DNA of 64,000 nt from Stomoxys calcitrans (taxonomy: Eukaryota; Arthropoda; Insecta; Diptera; Muscidae), in assembly GCF_963082655.1 (NCBI RefSeq), contig NC_081556.1, positions 68,991,227 through 69,055,226 of the forward strand, in the 5' to 3' direction. The translations under genes and the position numbers were made by a program. The first letter of the stretch is position 1; every line of letters begins with the position of its first letter. The notes under the pieces are model-generated. The model saw nothing but the letters and a program-made list of their open reading frames with translations. It was not told the DNA's origin and made no database searches. Positions 11,121-23,244 of the stretch are shown in pieces.

Positions 11121-12174
11121 AAAATTACAAGCGTGCTTAGTTCGGCCGGGTCGAATCTTGCGAATCCACCACCATGGAATCTGCTAAAATTTTATACAAA
11201 ATAAATTAAGTTTTAGGGCATAATTTTATTCTACATGCCAAACTTCTGTCAAACCAGCAAAAATAAAATCTTCTAGGAACTGAAACTTTAATTTCTGAAC
11301 TACATATATGCAAAATTTCAGCCTAATCGGACAAAAATTTCGGAATGTAACCGCTCAAAAAGTCAAATCGGTTACTATGGGAGCTATATCAGGTTTTACA
11401 CCGATTTGAACCGTACTGGGCACAGTTGTTGATAGATATAACAAAACTCCACGTGCAAAATTTCAGACAAATCCGACAAAAATTGCGCTTCTAGGGGCCA
11501 TGAAATCAAATCGGGAGATCAGTTTATATGGGAGCTTTATCAGGTTATAGACCGATTTGGACCGTACAAAACACAGATTTGCTCAAGTAGTCAGATCATG
11601 CAATCGGTATATATGGGAGCTATATCAGGCTATTACCGATTTGGACCGTACTAAGCAGACATTTGTTGAGAGTCTTAACAGAACACTATATGCTAAATTT
11701 CAGCCAGATCGAACATAAATTGCGGCTCCCAGGGGCTCAAGAAGTCAAATCGTGCGATTGGTATATATGGGAGCTATATCAGGTTATACACCGACACATT
11801 GTTGACGCAGTTGTTGGAACGGAACACTACATGCAACATTTCAGCCATATCGGATGAAAATTGCAGCTTCCAGGAGCTCAAAGAGTCAAATCTGGAGATC
11901 GGTTTATATGGGAGCTATATCTAAATCTGAACCGATATGGCCCATTTACAATCCCCAATGATCTACATCGACATTAAATATCTGTGCAAAATTTCAAGCG
12001 GCGATCTCGATCGTGATTTCGACAGACGGATGGACGGACATGGCTTGATCGATTCAGAACAACGAGACGATCAAGAATATATATACTTTATGGAGTCTTA
12101 GACGAATATTTTGAGGTGTTACAAACAGAATGAATAGATTAGTATATACCCCCATCTTATGGTGGTTTGTATAA
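11121..12174 (+). mobile_element. HINE family A variant copy
   Basis: The head region is ACAAGCGTGCTTAGTTCGGC and the subterminal arm is AATCCACCACCATGG. It has several modules ending GGTTTATATGGGAGC, the core ACAGACGGATGGACGG near 12022 and the tail TTATGGTGGTTTGTATAA. The arm differs from typical A copies, and the tail differs in a partly complementary way. Confidence 0.8.
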
Positions 12175-13185
12175 AACTCTTAAAGATACATAGATTTTAT
12201 AATTAAAATTATTTTTTTATTCCACTTAGTTACCTTAAAATTGATATTTGCACTAAAGCTCCCTTTGATAACCCATAATTATGCACCAACAACGCGGAGC
12301 ACCGTTTTCCAACTTTCATATCTCTTATCTAGCATTTGCGGTGGTAAAAAATTTTCTATACTGAAAAAAAGTTGTACCAAAATTTAAGATTTTTTTTATT
12401 CGTAGGATTTTAGCAATGAAAACGAGTCAAAGTCAATGAATCAAAACTTTTAAATAAAGATGCCATCTTTAAATGTAGTTTTCTATTTACCAACGGACCT
12501 TACCATCTGTTTCAAATTCTGATCGCTTATTGATTTTTATTTTGCTTCATGGATGACTGTTCAATTATTTTTTGTTTAGAAAATTCTTTATTCAAACTTA
12601 GCATCCTAGCTTAAAAAATTAAAGACGCTTCTATTTGTAAGGCTATTTTGCGTCTACCTACCATTTAATATAAAAAAAATCCTTAATATAAAGGAAAATA
12701 TTTTTCACCAAAGCGAATTTTTCCTTCAAAAGTTGGAAAACTGATCAATTTTAAATAAAGTTTGCTGATCTTTGGCTCGAATCATTAAACAATTATACAA
12801 AATTTTTTTCAGCGTAGACTTTTGTAGAGACGGAAATACGCTTTCAGGAAAATGGCGTTGTTGGTCATCAATACAGGGTGACAAACTTGGACACTTTTCA
12901 CTTCTCTTCAAAAGGCTAACATTTTTGATCTACTGTTCCCATTTGAATGATTTAGGATTCTGTAGAAAGACGAGATCCAAAGAATACTTGCATATAAGTC
13001 TATGCCATCGGCCACCGTTAACGAAATATGAATAGTTTAACCCGAATTAAAATGGTCGTGGAATTTTTTTTTTGTGAAGACATATGAGATGAATTAGCCT
13101 CAACCTCAAATAAAAAAATTTTATAGGTGCCCTGAATCAAGAGCTACAAGATGTTGCGTATATGCAACCTTTTTACAAATACTTA
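12175..13185. other. AT-rich unique DNA
   Basis: No gene is recognised. Open frames around 12726-13035 are short, overlap on both strands and have no visible domain. A short ATACAGGGTGACAAACTTGG at 12870 resembles a transposon terminus but has no partner. Confidence 0.5.
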
Positions 13186-13724
13186 ATCGTTGAGCACTGC
13201 AAATGGGCTATATCGAATCAGATTTGGATATAGCTCCCATATAAACCGATCTCCAAATTTGACTTCTTAAGCCCTTACAATCAGCAATTTTTGTCCAATT
13301 TTGATAAAATATTGCACATAGTGTTTTGTTATGACTTCCAACAACTGTGCCAAGTACGGCTCAAATCAGTCTATAACCTGACATAGCTCCCATATAAACC
13401 GATATCTCGATTTGACTTCTTGAGTCCCTGGAAAGCTCAGTTTTTGTCCGATTTGGCTGAAATTTTGCATGCGGTGTTCTGTGACGACTTCCAACAACAG
13501 TGCGTCTAAAAGCAGTCTATAACCTGTTATAGATCCCGTGTAAACCGATCTCTCGATCATCCTTGTTCGTTTCTTAGAATCTTTAATTTTTGTTGGTTTG
13601 ACAGAAGTTTGTTATGTAGAATAAAATTCTGCACTTCAACAAAATTAGTTTGTATAAATTTTTTTCGGAATTCATGGTGGTGGGTTCCAAAGATTCGGCC
13701 GAACTTGGCACGATTTTACTAGTT
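13186..13724 (-). mobile_element. HINE family A copy, tail missing
   Basis: Modules run tail-to-head on the plus strand and finish with CATGGTGGTGGGTTCC, AGATTCGGCCGAAC and GCACGATTTTACT. The microsatellite core and tail are absent, so the copy is truncated or broken on the left. Confidence 0.75.
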
Positions 13725-14190
13725 AGTTTCTCATTCATCTCTATGTGTTAAGTTATTGAACATAGTTTTGGGATGAGTTAATTATATTCATGTTTTTAAC
13801 ACTTTTATGAAACAATTTTTTTTTTGTAAAACGAATGTTGTCAACTTCGCTCTCGGGATAATGAGAGGGTTAATTTTAAAATATCAAAATTTGGCTTTGG
13901 TTTGTTTAAGTGTATATTGAAAAACAAGTAACATTTTTAAGCAACATGCTGGAAATTTGACATAAATTGCGCCAGTATTGGTGTGCACAAAAAAAGGATT
14001 ATGTCATTATATTAAGTGCTTTAAAAATGGCATCATTCTCCAAATAAGATATTCATATTTCTTTTACGTTTTCGTAAACTTTAGCCATCAAAGCGTTATC
14101 ATTTCATTCTATTTTCATAAAGCGCAAGTATTAATCGGTGTCGTCACCATCATACATGAAAAACAACCGCCTTAAATACACGGTATGCCT
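13725..14190. other. AT-rich unique DNA
   Basis: No gene or repeat is recognised; the open frame at 13978-14175 has no visible domain. Confidence 0.45.
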
Positions 14191-14194
14191 TATT

Positions 14195-14430
14195 TTAAAG
14201 GAAATTTCCATACCTCATGATTTGAGTTCTTCAGCTCGTAATAGGCATATTTAATGTCAGATTTTGCTGAAAATTATAAAATTTCCGGTCCATATAGCAT
14301 ACTAGTTAATCCATGTTTTCTTTAGATCTCGGGTTTCTCGGGAGTCCTTAATCATTCAAATCGATTCATTACATCTAAAGTTATAGCCCCTTGAGGAGTG
14401 AAGAATTGGAAAGTGGTCAACTGTGGGACC
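14195..14430 (+). repeat. Low-copy repeat F
   Basis: AGTTATAGCCCCTTGAGG and AAAGTGGTCAACT recur inverted at 47940-48000, with weaker similarity over about 200 bp. It appears in two diverged copies in this window. The ends are not defined and the nature is unknown. Confidence 0.45.
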
Positions 14431-14509
14431 CTTTATTTAAGATATAGACCAACAACGCAATTTTCTTGTGTCTTCGGCTTTAAATGTCCAGAACATTTTT
14501 ACCGCTTAG

Positions 14510-15005
14510 ATCAAGAGATATGCAGTTGTGGACTTACTTCCATTTTTCGCCGTTTGGTCTACAATGCGACAATGCAATGTTGGTATAAATATCTTCTCAG
14601 ATAGCCAGGCATCGTGTTAATCGCTGGAGAACCTACATATTTCTGAATTCAAAAGCAGCCCTAGACTATTTTAGATCCTTCAGATGGCTGAAGAGTCACA
14701 CAAACATATCCCGGGGAAGTGACGAACTTGTATGACCAGAAACAGGTTTGGGGTGATGAACGCTCGAAGATTGTTTGTCCCAATCTTAACTTGAAGAGGT
14801 CCATGGCTTTGCTATTGTTAGCTAGAATATAGGTCACATTCTGAGGTCGTTTCTGTCATGACAGGTGAAAAAAAAAATATCTCCGGATGTTAGAATGTAC
14901 GATTATAGCCTATGTTTGCAAGCACCGACTTCTGCAAAAGCTGTGGAAACATAGAAGAAGATGAAACTATAGAAAATCTGTTGTGTACCTTTCCTTCACT
15001 GACTA
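14510..15005 (+). pseudogene. LINE RNase H and C-terminal zinc-knuckle relic
   Basis: The plus strand encodes INIFSDSQAS, a stop, then SLENLHISEFKSS (14580-14650), a core RNase H strand and helix with its catalytic-type Asp. Further on, in another frame, come DFCKSCGNIEEDETIENLLC (about 14925-14985), a C-x2-C...C cluster like the terminal zinc finger after RNase H in I/LOA-type LINEs. Stops and frameshifts are frequent. The 3' end is not clear. Confidence 0.72.
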
Positions 15006-15060
15006 GATAAAGTTCCACTCCATGTTATTATATGAAGACTTGTTTTCTACTATAATTTAA

Positions 15061-15897
15061 ACAAGTAAAAGCGTGCTAAGATCGGCCGGGCCGAATCTTA
15101 TATACCCTCCACCATAGATCGCATTTGTCGAGCTCTTTCCCCGATAACTCATTTTAGGAATATAAAGGATAAAAGAAAAGAATTGCTATTGGAGCTATGT
15201 CAAGTTAAGATCCGGTCTGAACTCAATGTTGGAGACCATTGTTGAAGTCTTTGTCTAAAATTTCAGCCAATTCGAGTCAGAACTGTGCCCCTTAAGGTCT
15301 CAAGAAGTAATATAGAGAGATCGGTTTATATGGGAACTATATCAGGCTATGGACCGATTCGGACCATATTTGACACGTATATTGAAGGTCATGCTTCGGC
15401 CAAATCGGATTAGAACTGCGCCCTCTAGTGGCTTAAGAAGTCAAGACCCAAGATCGCTTTATATGGCAGCTTTATCAGGTTATAGACCGATTTCAGCCAT
15501 ACTCACCACAGTTGTTGGAAGTCATAATAAAACACATCATGCAAAATTTCAGCCAAATCGGATAAGAATTGTACCCTCTAGTGGCTCAAGAAGTCAAGAC
15601 CCGAGATCGGTTTATATTGCAGCTATTTCAAAACATGGACTGATATAGCGCATTTACAATCCCAAACGATCTACACAAATTAAAAGTATTTGTGCAAAAT
15701 TTCAAGCTGCTAGGTTTACTCCTTCGAAAGTTAGCGTGCTTTCGACAGACAGACGGACGGACATGGGTAAATCGACATAAAATGTCATGACGAACAAGAA
15801 TATATATACTTTATGGGGTCTTAGTCGAATATTTCGAGTAGTTACAAACAGAATAACGAAATTAGTAAACCCCCATCCTATGGTGGAGAGTATAAAA
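15061..15897 (+). mobile_element. HINE family A copy, near complete
   Basis: The head ACAAGTAAAAGCGTGC and TATACCCTCCACCATAG pair with the tail CCTATGGTGGAGAGTATAA. The core GACAGACAGACGGACGG is near 15747 and ATATATACTTTATGGGG near 15800. Two to three modules of about 150 bp are present. Confidence 0.87.
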
Positions 15898-16276
15898 ACT
15901 ACTCAATTTCCCTTAAATTGCTTTGAAATGTCAAGGCGATTAAGAACATACGCTTTATACGGTTTCACATAATTTCTATGAGATACAAATGGAATGCCGA
16001 CAAAAAATTTATGGTGGGAATGTCTATAAATGCATTCAAGCATACAAATTTTGTTTCAGCTTGAGCGATATCATAAACATTTACAAAAGTTTACTAATGA
16101 TTCATTAAAGTGTTCAATAGTTATTTAACGATTATTTGTACAATAAACCCATAATGGCGTTTCGTAATCAAAAACCTGCAATAGCAGTTGCTTTGGTAAA
16201 ATGTTTATTGCGTCGGTTTCATTCAAAATCGGGTCCAGATATTGTCTAATAAATTTGTGTAATAATTATTCAAAAA
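15898..16276. other. AT-rich unique DNA
   Basis: It contains a scrap like the HINE (TA)n block at 15935-15970, otherwise nothing recognisable. Confidence 0.4.
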
Positions 16277-16915
16277 CAATTAAAAGCGTGCTAAATTCGG
16301 CCGCTGGCTCAGGAAGTCAAGATCTCAGATCGGTTTATATGGCAGCTATATCAGGTTATAGGCCGATTAAAACCATTATTAGCACAGTTGATGGAAGTCA
16401 TGCAATATTTAAGCCAAATCGGATAGGAAATGCTCCCTGTAGAGGCTCGAGAAATCAAGACCCAAGATAGCAGCTATATGGCAGCTATATCAGGTTATGT
16501 ACATATTTGAACCATATTTGGCACAGTTGTTGGATACTATAACAGAACATGTTGTGCAAAATTTCATTCCAATCGGATAATAATTGCATCCTCTAGTGGC
16601 TCAAGAACTCAAGACCCAAGATTGGTTTATATGGCAGCTATATCAAAACATGGACCGATATGGCCCATTTACAATCCCAAGCGACCTACACTATAAGAAG
16701 TATTTGTGTAAAATTTCAAGCGGCTAGCTTTACTCCTTCGAAAGTTGGCGTGCTTTCGACAGACAGACGGACGGACGGACATGGCTAGGTCGACATAAAA
16801 TGTTACGACGATCAAGAATATATATACTTTATGGGGTCTCAGACGAATATATCGAGTGGTTACAAACAGAATGAGGAAATTAGAACTCCACCATCCTGTG
16901 GTGGAGGGTATAAAA
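16277..16915 (+). mobile_element. HINE family A copy, internally deleted
   Basis: The head CAATTAAAAGCGTGC runs into TTCGGCCGCTGGCTC, skipping the head arm and first modules. The tail half is intact: core GACAGACAGACGGACGG near 16757 and ending CCTGTGGTGGAGGGTATAA. The deletion junction is at about 16304. Confidence 0.82.
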
Positions 16916-17200
16916 ATATTCTTATTTTTTGTAAACCGGTGCAGATTTTGGGTTTGTCTTATTAAGTTTACATCACTAAAAGTAAGCCTGGCTATTTTAT
17001 TCAAAATCACAAAATTTGCCCAAATGGCTATCCAGACATCTCAAATTGCAATGAATTATAACCAGTGTAACTTTAGAATAACTCCTATTGGCTTATAAAA
17101 CGCTTTTAACTCATTTTTAATGAATTCAACACATTCCAATAAATATGCAATCAGCTGATTCACACCGTATAAAAAAAAAATTGGAGACACTAATTAAAAA

Positions 17201-18440
17201 CAAGTAAAAGCGTGCTAAGTTCGGCCGGGCCGAATCTTATATACCCTCCACCATGGAGCGCATTTGTCAGTTCTTTTCCCGGCATCTCTTCTTAGGCAAA
17301 AAATGATATAAGAAAAGATTTGCTCTGCTATTAGAGCGATATCAAGATATGATCCGGTTTAGACCACAATTAAATTATATGTTGGGGCCTCAAAAAGTAA
17401 AATATATGGGAGCTGTATCGGGCTATAGACCGATTCTGACCCTAATAAACATATGTTGATGGTCATGAGAGGATCCGTCGTACAAAATTTCAGGCAAATC
17501 GGATAAGAATTGCGCTCTCTAGAGGCCCAAGAAGTCAAGACCCAAGATCGGTTTTTATGGCAGCTAAATCAGGTTATGGACCAATGTGAACCATACTTGG
17601 CACAGTTATTGGATATCATAGCAAAACACGTCGTGCAAAATTTGATCCCAATCGGATAAGAATTGCGCACTCTAGAGGCTCAAGAAGTCAAGACCCAAGA
17701 TCGGTTTATATGGCAGCTATATCAGGTTATAGACCGATGTGAACCATACTTGGCACAGTTATTGGACATCATAACAAAACATGTCGTGCAAAATTTCATT
17801 CCAATCGGATAAGAATTGCGCACTCTAGAGGCTCAAGAAGTCAAGACTCAAGATCGGTTTATATGGCAGCTATATCAGGTTATGAACCGATATGAACCAT
17901 ACTTGGCACAGTTGTTGGTGGTGATACTAAAACACTATGTGCAAAATTTCAGTAAAATCGGATAAGAATTGCGCACTCTAGAGGCTCAAGAAGTCAAGAC
18001 CCAAGATCGGTTTATATGGCAGCTATATCAGGTTATGGACCGATGTGAACCATACTTGGCACAGTTATTGGATATCAAAACACGTCGTGCAAAATTTCAT
18101 CCCAATCGGATAAGAATTGCACACTCTAGAGGCTCAAGAAGTCAAGACCCAAGATCGGTTTATATGGCAGCTATATCAAAACATGGACCAATATTGCCCA
18201 TTTACAATACCAACCGACCTACACTAATAAGAAGTATTTGTGCAAAATTTCAAGCGGCTAGCTTTACTCCTTCGGAAGTTAGCGTGCTTTCGACAGACAG
18301 ACGGACATGGCTAGATCGACATAAAATGTCGCGACGATCAAGAATATATATACTTTATGGGGTCTCAGACGCATATTTCGAGTAGTTACAAACAGAATGA
18401 CGAAATTAGTATACCCCCCATCCTATGGTGGAGGGTATAA
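17201..18440 (+). mobile_element. HINE family A copy with 153-bp tandem units
   Basis: Both ends are complete: CAAGTAAAAGCGTGC with TATACCCTCCACCATGG, and CCTATGGTGGAGGGTATAA. The module landmark TCGGTTTATATGGCAGC or its variant starts at 17548, 17701, 17854, 18007 and 18155, giving steps of 153, 153, 153 and 148 bp. The short step lacks 5 bp in the GGATATCA region. The core GACAGACAGACGGAC is near 18290. It is non-coding and one of the two best preserved copies. Confidence 0.9.
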
Positions 18441-19088
18441 AAAATTATTTTTGCTTGTGACTATTTGGGACTTTCATGGTCATGTTTCAAAATATGTATA
18501 TGTGTCCGCTCCAAATTCTTTCCATTATCTGTTGTAGACCAGTAAAGAAATTGTTTTTGCCACATTCTTAAGAACGTTTAATAAAATTTGTGTTAATAAA
18601 TAAAGTAGTGTAATTATATTTATCTGCATATCGCTAGGAAACCATATTCCAAAATCTCGTAAAAATTCTCCTTGTTTTTTCCACCAGAAATATTTTATTA
18701 GATAGTATTACTATTTTTTGAATGCATGCAGAAATTCAATAAGTGAGATTATTATTTGGTTAAAATTTATGCTCACTGAACAAAGTTTTTTTTAAACCTT
18801 TACGAGGCTATTAAAGGTTTGTGTATACGGGTTCTGTAACTGTCGCTTAGAAAATTTAAAGAATTATAGGAAGTAGTATTAAGAAGTAAATTAATGACTT
18901 TTTTGTGTATGCATTACGATGCCACAAAATATTCTATAATCAATTTATTGGTTTCAATGAGTAATAATATATATTCTACAAGAAAAATATTACCATTGCT
19001 TCGAGGGTAAAAGTGAATTACGCCAGGTATCTGAAACAAAAATAAAATAAAACGTGAAAACAAATAAATTATAGAGAAAATAATGGTG
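18441..19088. other. AT-rich unique DNA
   Basis: No gene or repeat is recognised, apart from sequence continuing into the 73-bp direct repeat. Confidence 0.45.
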
Positions 19089-19626
19089 AAAATAATATTT
19101 TTAAATGTTTTGTTTTTTGCTACGTTTGACCTATACACCTGCAAGACATTCCCAAATGTTGTTACTTCTCAAGAAGTAATATAGAGAGACCTGTTTATAT
19201 GGGGGCTATATCAGGCTATGGGCCGTTTCAGACCATATTTGATACGCATGTTGAAGGTCATGGAAGAAGCCGTTGTACTAAATTTCGGCCAAATCGGATA
19301 ATAGTTACGCCCTCTAGAGGCTCAAGAAGTCAAGACCCAACATAGGTTTCTATAGCAGCAATATCAGGTTATAGACCGATTTGAACCATACTTAGCACAG
19401 TTGTTGGATATCATAACAAAACACGTCGTGCTAAATTTCATTCCTATCGGATAAGTATTGCACACTCTTGAGGCTCAAGAAGTCAAGACCAAGATTCGAC
19501 TTAAAATTTCGCGAGAATATATATACTTTATGGGGTCTTAGACGAATAATCTCAAAATAATATTTTTAAATGTTTTGTTTTTTGCTACGTTTGACCTATA
19601 CACCTGCAAGACATTCCCAAATGTTG
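19089..19626. repeat. 73-bp perfect direct repeats around a HINE fragment
   Basis: Positions 19089-19161 and 19554-19626 are identical over 73 bp. The 392 bp between them is a plus-oriented family A fragment without head or tail. Within it one module joins directly to the ATATATACTTTATGGGGTC block, so the core is missing too. This is not a normal transposon target duplication, which is short or absent in Helitron-type elements. Confidence 0.9.
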
Positions 19627-20345
19627 GGAGTTTCAATCGCATGTCTATCTCTGGCTGTTCACTGCAGTTGTCAGATCTATAACTCAATATGGTGCCATGG
19701 TCGGGTGGACGGCGCTTCCGAGAAAACAGCGTTAACAATTCAAAACAAGTTGCAGAGATTATCTCTAAGCTGATCGTCGCCTTGGTTGTGAAAAGTTATT
19801 TATTATTTTCTTCGTTTCCTCTTTGTATTTTTCCTTTTTTTGGGTAGAGTTGCCAAAGAAAAAAGATATTAAGTTTTATTCTAACGAGGAACTAGAGAAA
19901 TACATAATCGTTAGCGCAAACAATTTTTTGTCGACAAATTTAACTAAACGATTTTCGTTATAAGTTACAAAATTGTAGTACAGGTGAGTTTTAGAGTGTG
20001 CCCTGAAGAACTAGGACTGGTCATATTGAGATGGTTTCCCGACCACTGTAATTTGTATCAAGCGGAGATTCTTGTAGTTAAATAAGTGATGGAATTGCTG
20101 AGATATCATGTCATAACAGCGACTGGCATAAATATTTTCTGAAACAGGCATTCAATCTCTGGGAAATATATTTCTGAGTTCAAAAACCGTCCTTGACCCA
20201 CTGTGGACGAAATGACCCATCTAGCGCTTCAAATCTCAATTTCAACTTGTTTAATATTGTCAAAATGGTATCTCAGTAGATCACTAATAGTCCACTGACC
20301 TTAAATATCCATTCTACATTGATTGACTTGGTCCAGTAGAACAAC
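19627..20345 (+). pseudogene. LINE relic, RT C-terminus and RNase H
   Basis: Near 19675-19770 the plus strand encodes YNSIWCHGRVDGASEK and KLQRLSLS, like the C-terminal thumb region ending ...LQ.iQRla in RNase H-bearing LINEs. Near 19985-20160 come VCPEELGL, LYQAEILVVK and INIF, matching the RNase H start. Stops and frameshifts are common. The order (thumb, then RNase H) is right for one element, with about 200 bp of AT-rich sequence between. Confidence 0.6.
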
Positions 20346-20403
20346 TGGAAGCTGTCAAACAAAAAACATGTATCAGCCGGTGGGCACCTACCATTTACAT
20401 GTT

Positions 20404-21365
20404 TTTTTATACCCACCACCGAAGGATGGGCGTATATTCATTTTGTCATTCCGTTTGCAACACATCGAAATATCCATTTCCGACGCTATAAAGTATATAT
20501 ACTCTTGATCAGCGTAAAAATCTAAGACGATCTAGCCATGTCCGTCCGTCTATCCGTCTGTCCGTCTGTCAGTTGAAATCATGCTACAGTCTTTAAAAGT
20601 TGAGATATTGAGCTGAAACTTTGCAAAGATTTTTTCTCTCTCCATAAGCAGGTTAAATTCGAAGATTGGCTATATCGGACTATATCTTGATATAGCCCCC
20701 CATATAGACCGATCTGCCGATTTAGGGTATTAGGCCCATAAAAGCCGCATATATTATCCGATTTTGCTGAAATTTGGGACATTGAGTTGTGTTAAGCCAC
20801 TCAACATCTTTCTTTAATTTGGCCTAGAAGAAATTTGGGACAGTGAGTTATGTAAGGCCCTTCGACATCCCTCTTAAATTTGGACCAGATCCGTCAAGAT
20901 TTGGATATAACCGCCATATAGACCGATCTGTAAATTTAACGTTTTGGGCCCATAAAAGGCGCATTTATTGTCCGATGTCGACCAAATTTGGGACAGTGAG
21001 TTGTATTAAGACACTCGACATCCTTCTTTTATTTGGCCTAGATCGGTGCAGATTTGGATATAGCTGTTATATAGACCAATACGCCGAGTTAGGGTCTTGG
21101 GCCCATAAAAGGCGCATTTATTGTTCGATTTTGCTAAAATTTGATACAGTGAGTTATGTAAGGCCCTTCGATATCCCTCTTAAATTTGGACCAGCTCCGT
21201 CAAGATTTGGATATAACCGCCATATAGACCGATCTGTAAATTTAAAGTTTTGGGCCCATAAAAGGGGCATTATTGTCCGATGTCGCCCAAATTTGGGACA
21301 GTGAGTTGTGTTAGTCCCTTCGACAACCTTCTTCAACTTTGTTCAAATCGGTCTAGTTTTAGATA
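20404..21365 (-). mobile_element. HINE family B copy, head missing
   Basis: The tail reads TATACCCACCACCGAAGGAT on the plus strand. CCGTCCGTCTATCCGTCTG follows near 20540, then at least four modules with the landmark CCATATAGACCGATCTG and GGGCCCATAAAAGGCGCAT. Family B differs from A in module wording (GGGACAGTGAGTTGTG). The left side of the head is replaced by family A sequence of opposite orientation at about 21380. Confidence 0.83.
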
Positions 21366-21379
21366 TATCTGCCATATAG

Positions 21380-21815
21380 ACCGATATCTCGGTTAATATG
21401 GCAGCTATATCAGGTTCTGGATCGATTGGAACTATTCTTAACAAAGTTGTTGGAACAAAATACGTAATGCAAAATTTCAGCCAAATGGGATAGGAATTGC
21501 GCACTCTAGACACTCAAGTAGTCAAGACCCCAGATTGGTTTATATGACAGATATAATAGGTTATGGACCGATTTCAGCCCTACTCTAGCACAGTTGTTGG
21601 AAGTCATAATAAAACACCTCATGCAAAATATCGGCCAAATCGGATGAGAATAGTGCCCCTCGGCTCAAGAAGTCAAGATCCCAGATCGGTTTATATGGCA
21701 GCTATATCAAAACGTGGACCGATATAGCCCATTTACAATCCCAACCAACTTACACTTACAAGAAGTTTTGTGCAAAATTTCAAGCGGCTACCTTTACTCC
21801 AGATCAAGCAATAAA
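21380..21815 (+). repeat. HINE family A internal fragment
   Basis: Modules in plus orientation end at AATTTCAAGCGGCTACC, just before where the core should be. It is joined directly to the family B copy on the left, which is in the opposite orientation. Confidence 0.7.
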
Positions 21816-22404
21816 TTAATAAAAATTGCTTTATGTAGGATCTCAAGAAGACAAATCGAAAGATGGTTTATATGGGATCGATTCAGACCATACTAGGCAC
21901 AGACATAGACCTCAAGTCGTTGTGCGAATTTTCAGAATAATCGGGTAAGAAGTGAGCCCTGTAGGGGCTCAATAAATACTATCGAGTGATCGGTTTCTAT
22001 GGGACCTACATCAGGTTATGGACCGATTCACACCATGCATGGCACAGATATTGGAGATAATCCATATCGGTTCCGACTTGGATGTAACATCTTTTCAAAC
22101 CGATTCACCGATTTAACTTATTAAGCGCAAGTGTTATCCAAATTGGCTAAATTTTTGCACAATGACTTATCTTATGACCTCCAAGATCCATATCAAATCC
22201 CAATCGGTCCCATACATATCGTTCTCGCAATTTGAGATCTTGAGCATCTACAGAATGTAGTCCTTGTCCTAATATATAAATATCCATGGGGATTTATTGT
22301 TTTCTTTCTTTAGTTTCCGGCATGCAAAGAACTTGACAAACGCGATCCATGGTGTCAGGTATAAAAGATTTGGTCCAGCCGATCTAAACACGTTTTTGCT
22401 TGTT
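21816..22404. repeat. Rearranged HINE A-like fragments
   Basis: To about 22065 the modules read plus (GGTTTATATGGGATCG, GATCGGTTTCTATGGGAC). After that they read minus and end with CGATCCATGGTGTCAGGTAT and an ACGTTTTTGCTTG head-like end. The orientation switch marks an inverted junction between two fragments. Confidence 0.6.
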
Positions 22405-23240
22405 GTATCTGAATGATTAATAAATCGGATACTCCAAGTGATATTATGAACGCTTAACTTTTTTACTAATCTTCAATTGTTAGAAACTAAGTGCTAATAG
22501 TATTGAAATATCTAAGTACATTTATATGGGTTTTCTACTTTGCATTTTAGTTTCGTTTGTCTCCCTAAGAATATGAAGCGACAGCAAAAAGGGAAGTTCG
22601 CATACATTTTCTACAATATTTTCGAAACCAACCGGCACAATTAAATGTGTGTAGCTAACTCTTCGACACCACTTAATTGGCACAATTTGGTTAAGAACAC
22701 ATACAGATTTCACAAGCGTCGTTTTTACGGCACGACTCACGCAGTCAACAAAGAAAGCACTTATCTTAAGAACGCGAATGAAAGCGAAAATCCGTCCAAA
22801 TGTTTTCGAATATTTCATAAATGTTTGGTCGTGCGTTTTGTCGTTCTTTCTTGGCCGTAGCTTTGTCTGTTGGCGTGGCTGATTGTTAATGGCCGGGTCG
22901 TTGTGTCTTTGGTTATGTCTTTCATCGTTATACTGACCCAAATATCGTGCGGTCGCGCTGTTGTTGTCTGATGCCATGAAACGAAAACGAAACTTTATGT
23001 GTCCCATTAAAATCCAAGAGAAACGTTAATGAAATTCAAAAAGAATCAAGAACAGGTGACTAATGCTAAACGTGTTACACTTATGTACGAACGTACACTC
23101 ACACTAAACTCTCATCTCAACTCATCCACTACCACTCACTCGTAATTTCTTTGTGCGCATATATTATCAAAGCTAAATCAGTATGCTCGTATATGAATAC
23201 ACTCGAAGAAATGTCCAATAACACGAAATCTTCAAGCAGC
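22405..23240. other. Unique, GC-richer non-repetitive segment
   Basis: This stretch lacks HINE phrases and has higher GC than its surroundings. The minus strand is open for 161 codons (22522-23007), the longest frame in the window. Its translation starts MASDNNSATARYLGQYNDER if the internal Met is used, followed by polar, low-complexity sequence without a recognisable domain. It may be a 5' untranslated, promoter or exon region of a host gene, or chance. Coding status is unproven. Confidence 0.25.
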
Positions 23241-23244
23241 GCAT

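Noticed and set aside
17969..18385. Open frame of 138 codons
   Set aside because: It lies inside the family A HINE and is a by-product of the 153-bp period being divisible by three.
20843..21304. Open frame of 153 codons
   Set aside because: It reads through family B HINE modules, and its internal repeats mirror the DNA modules. No coding evidence.
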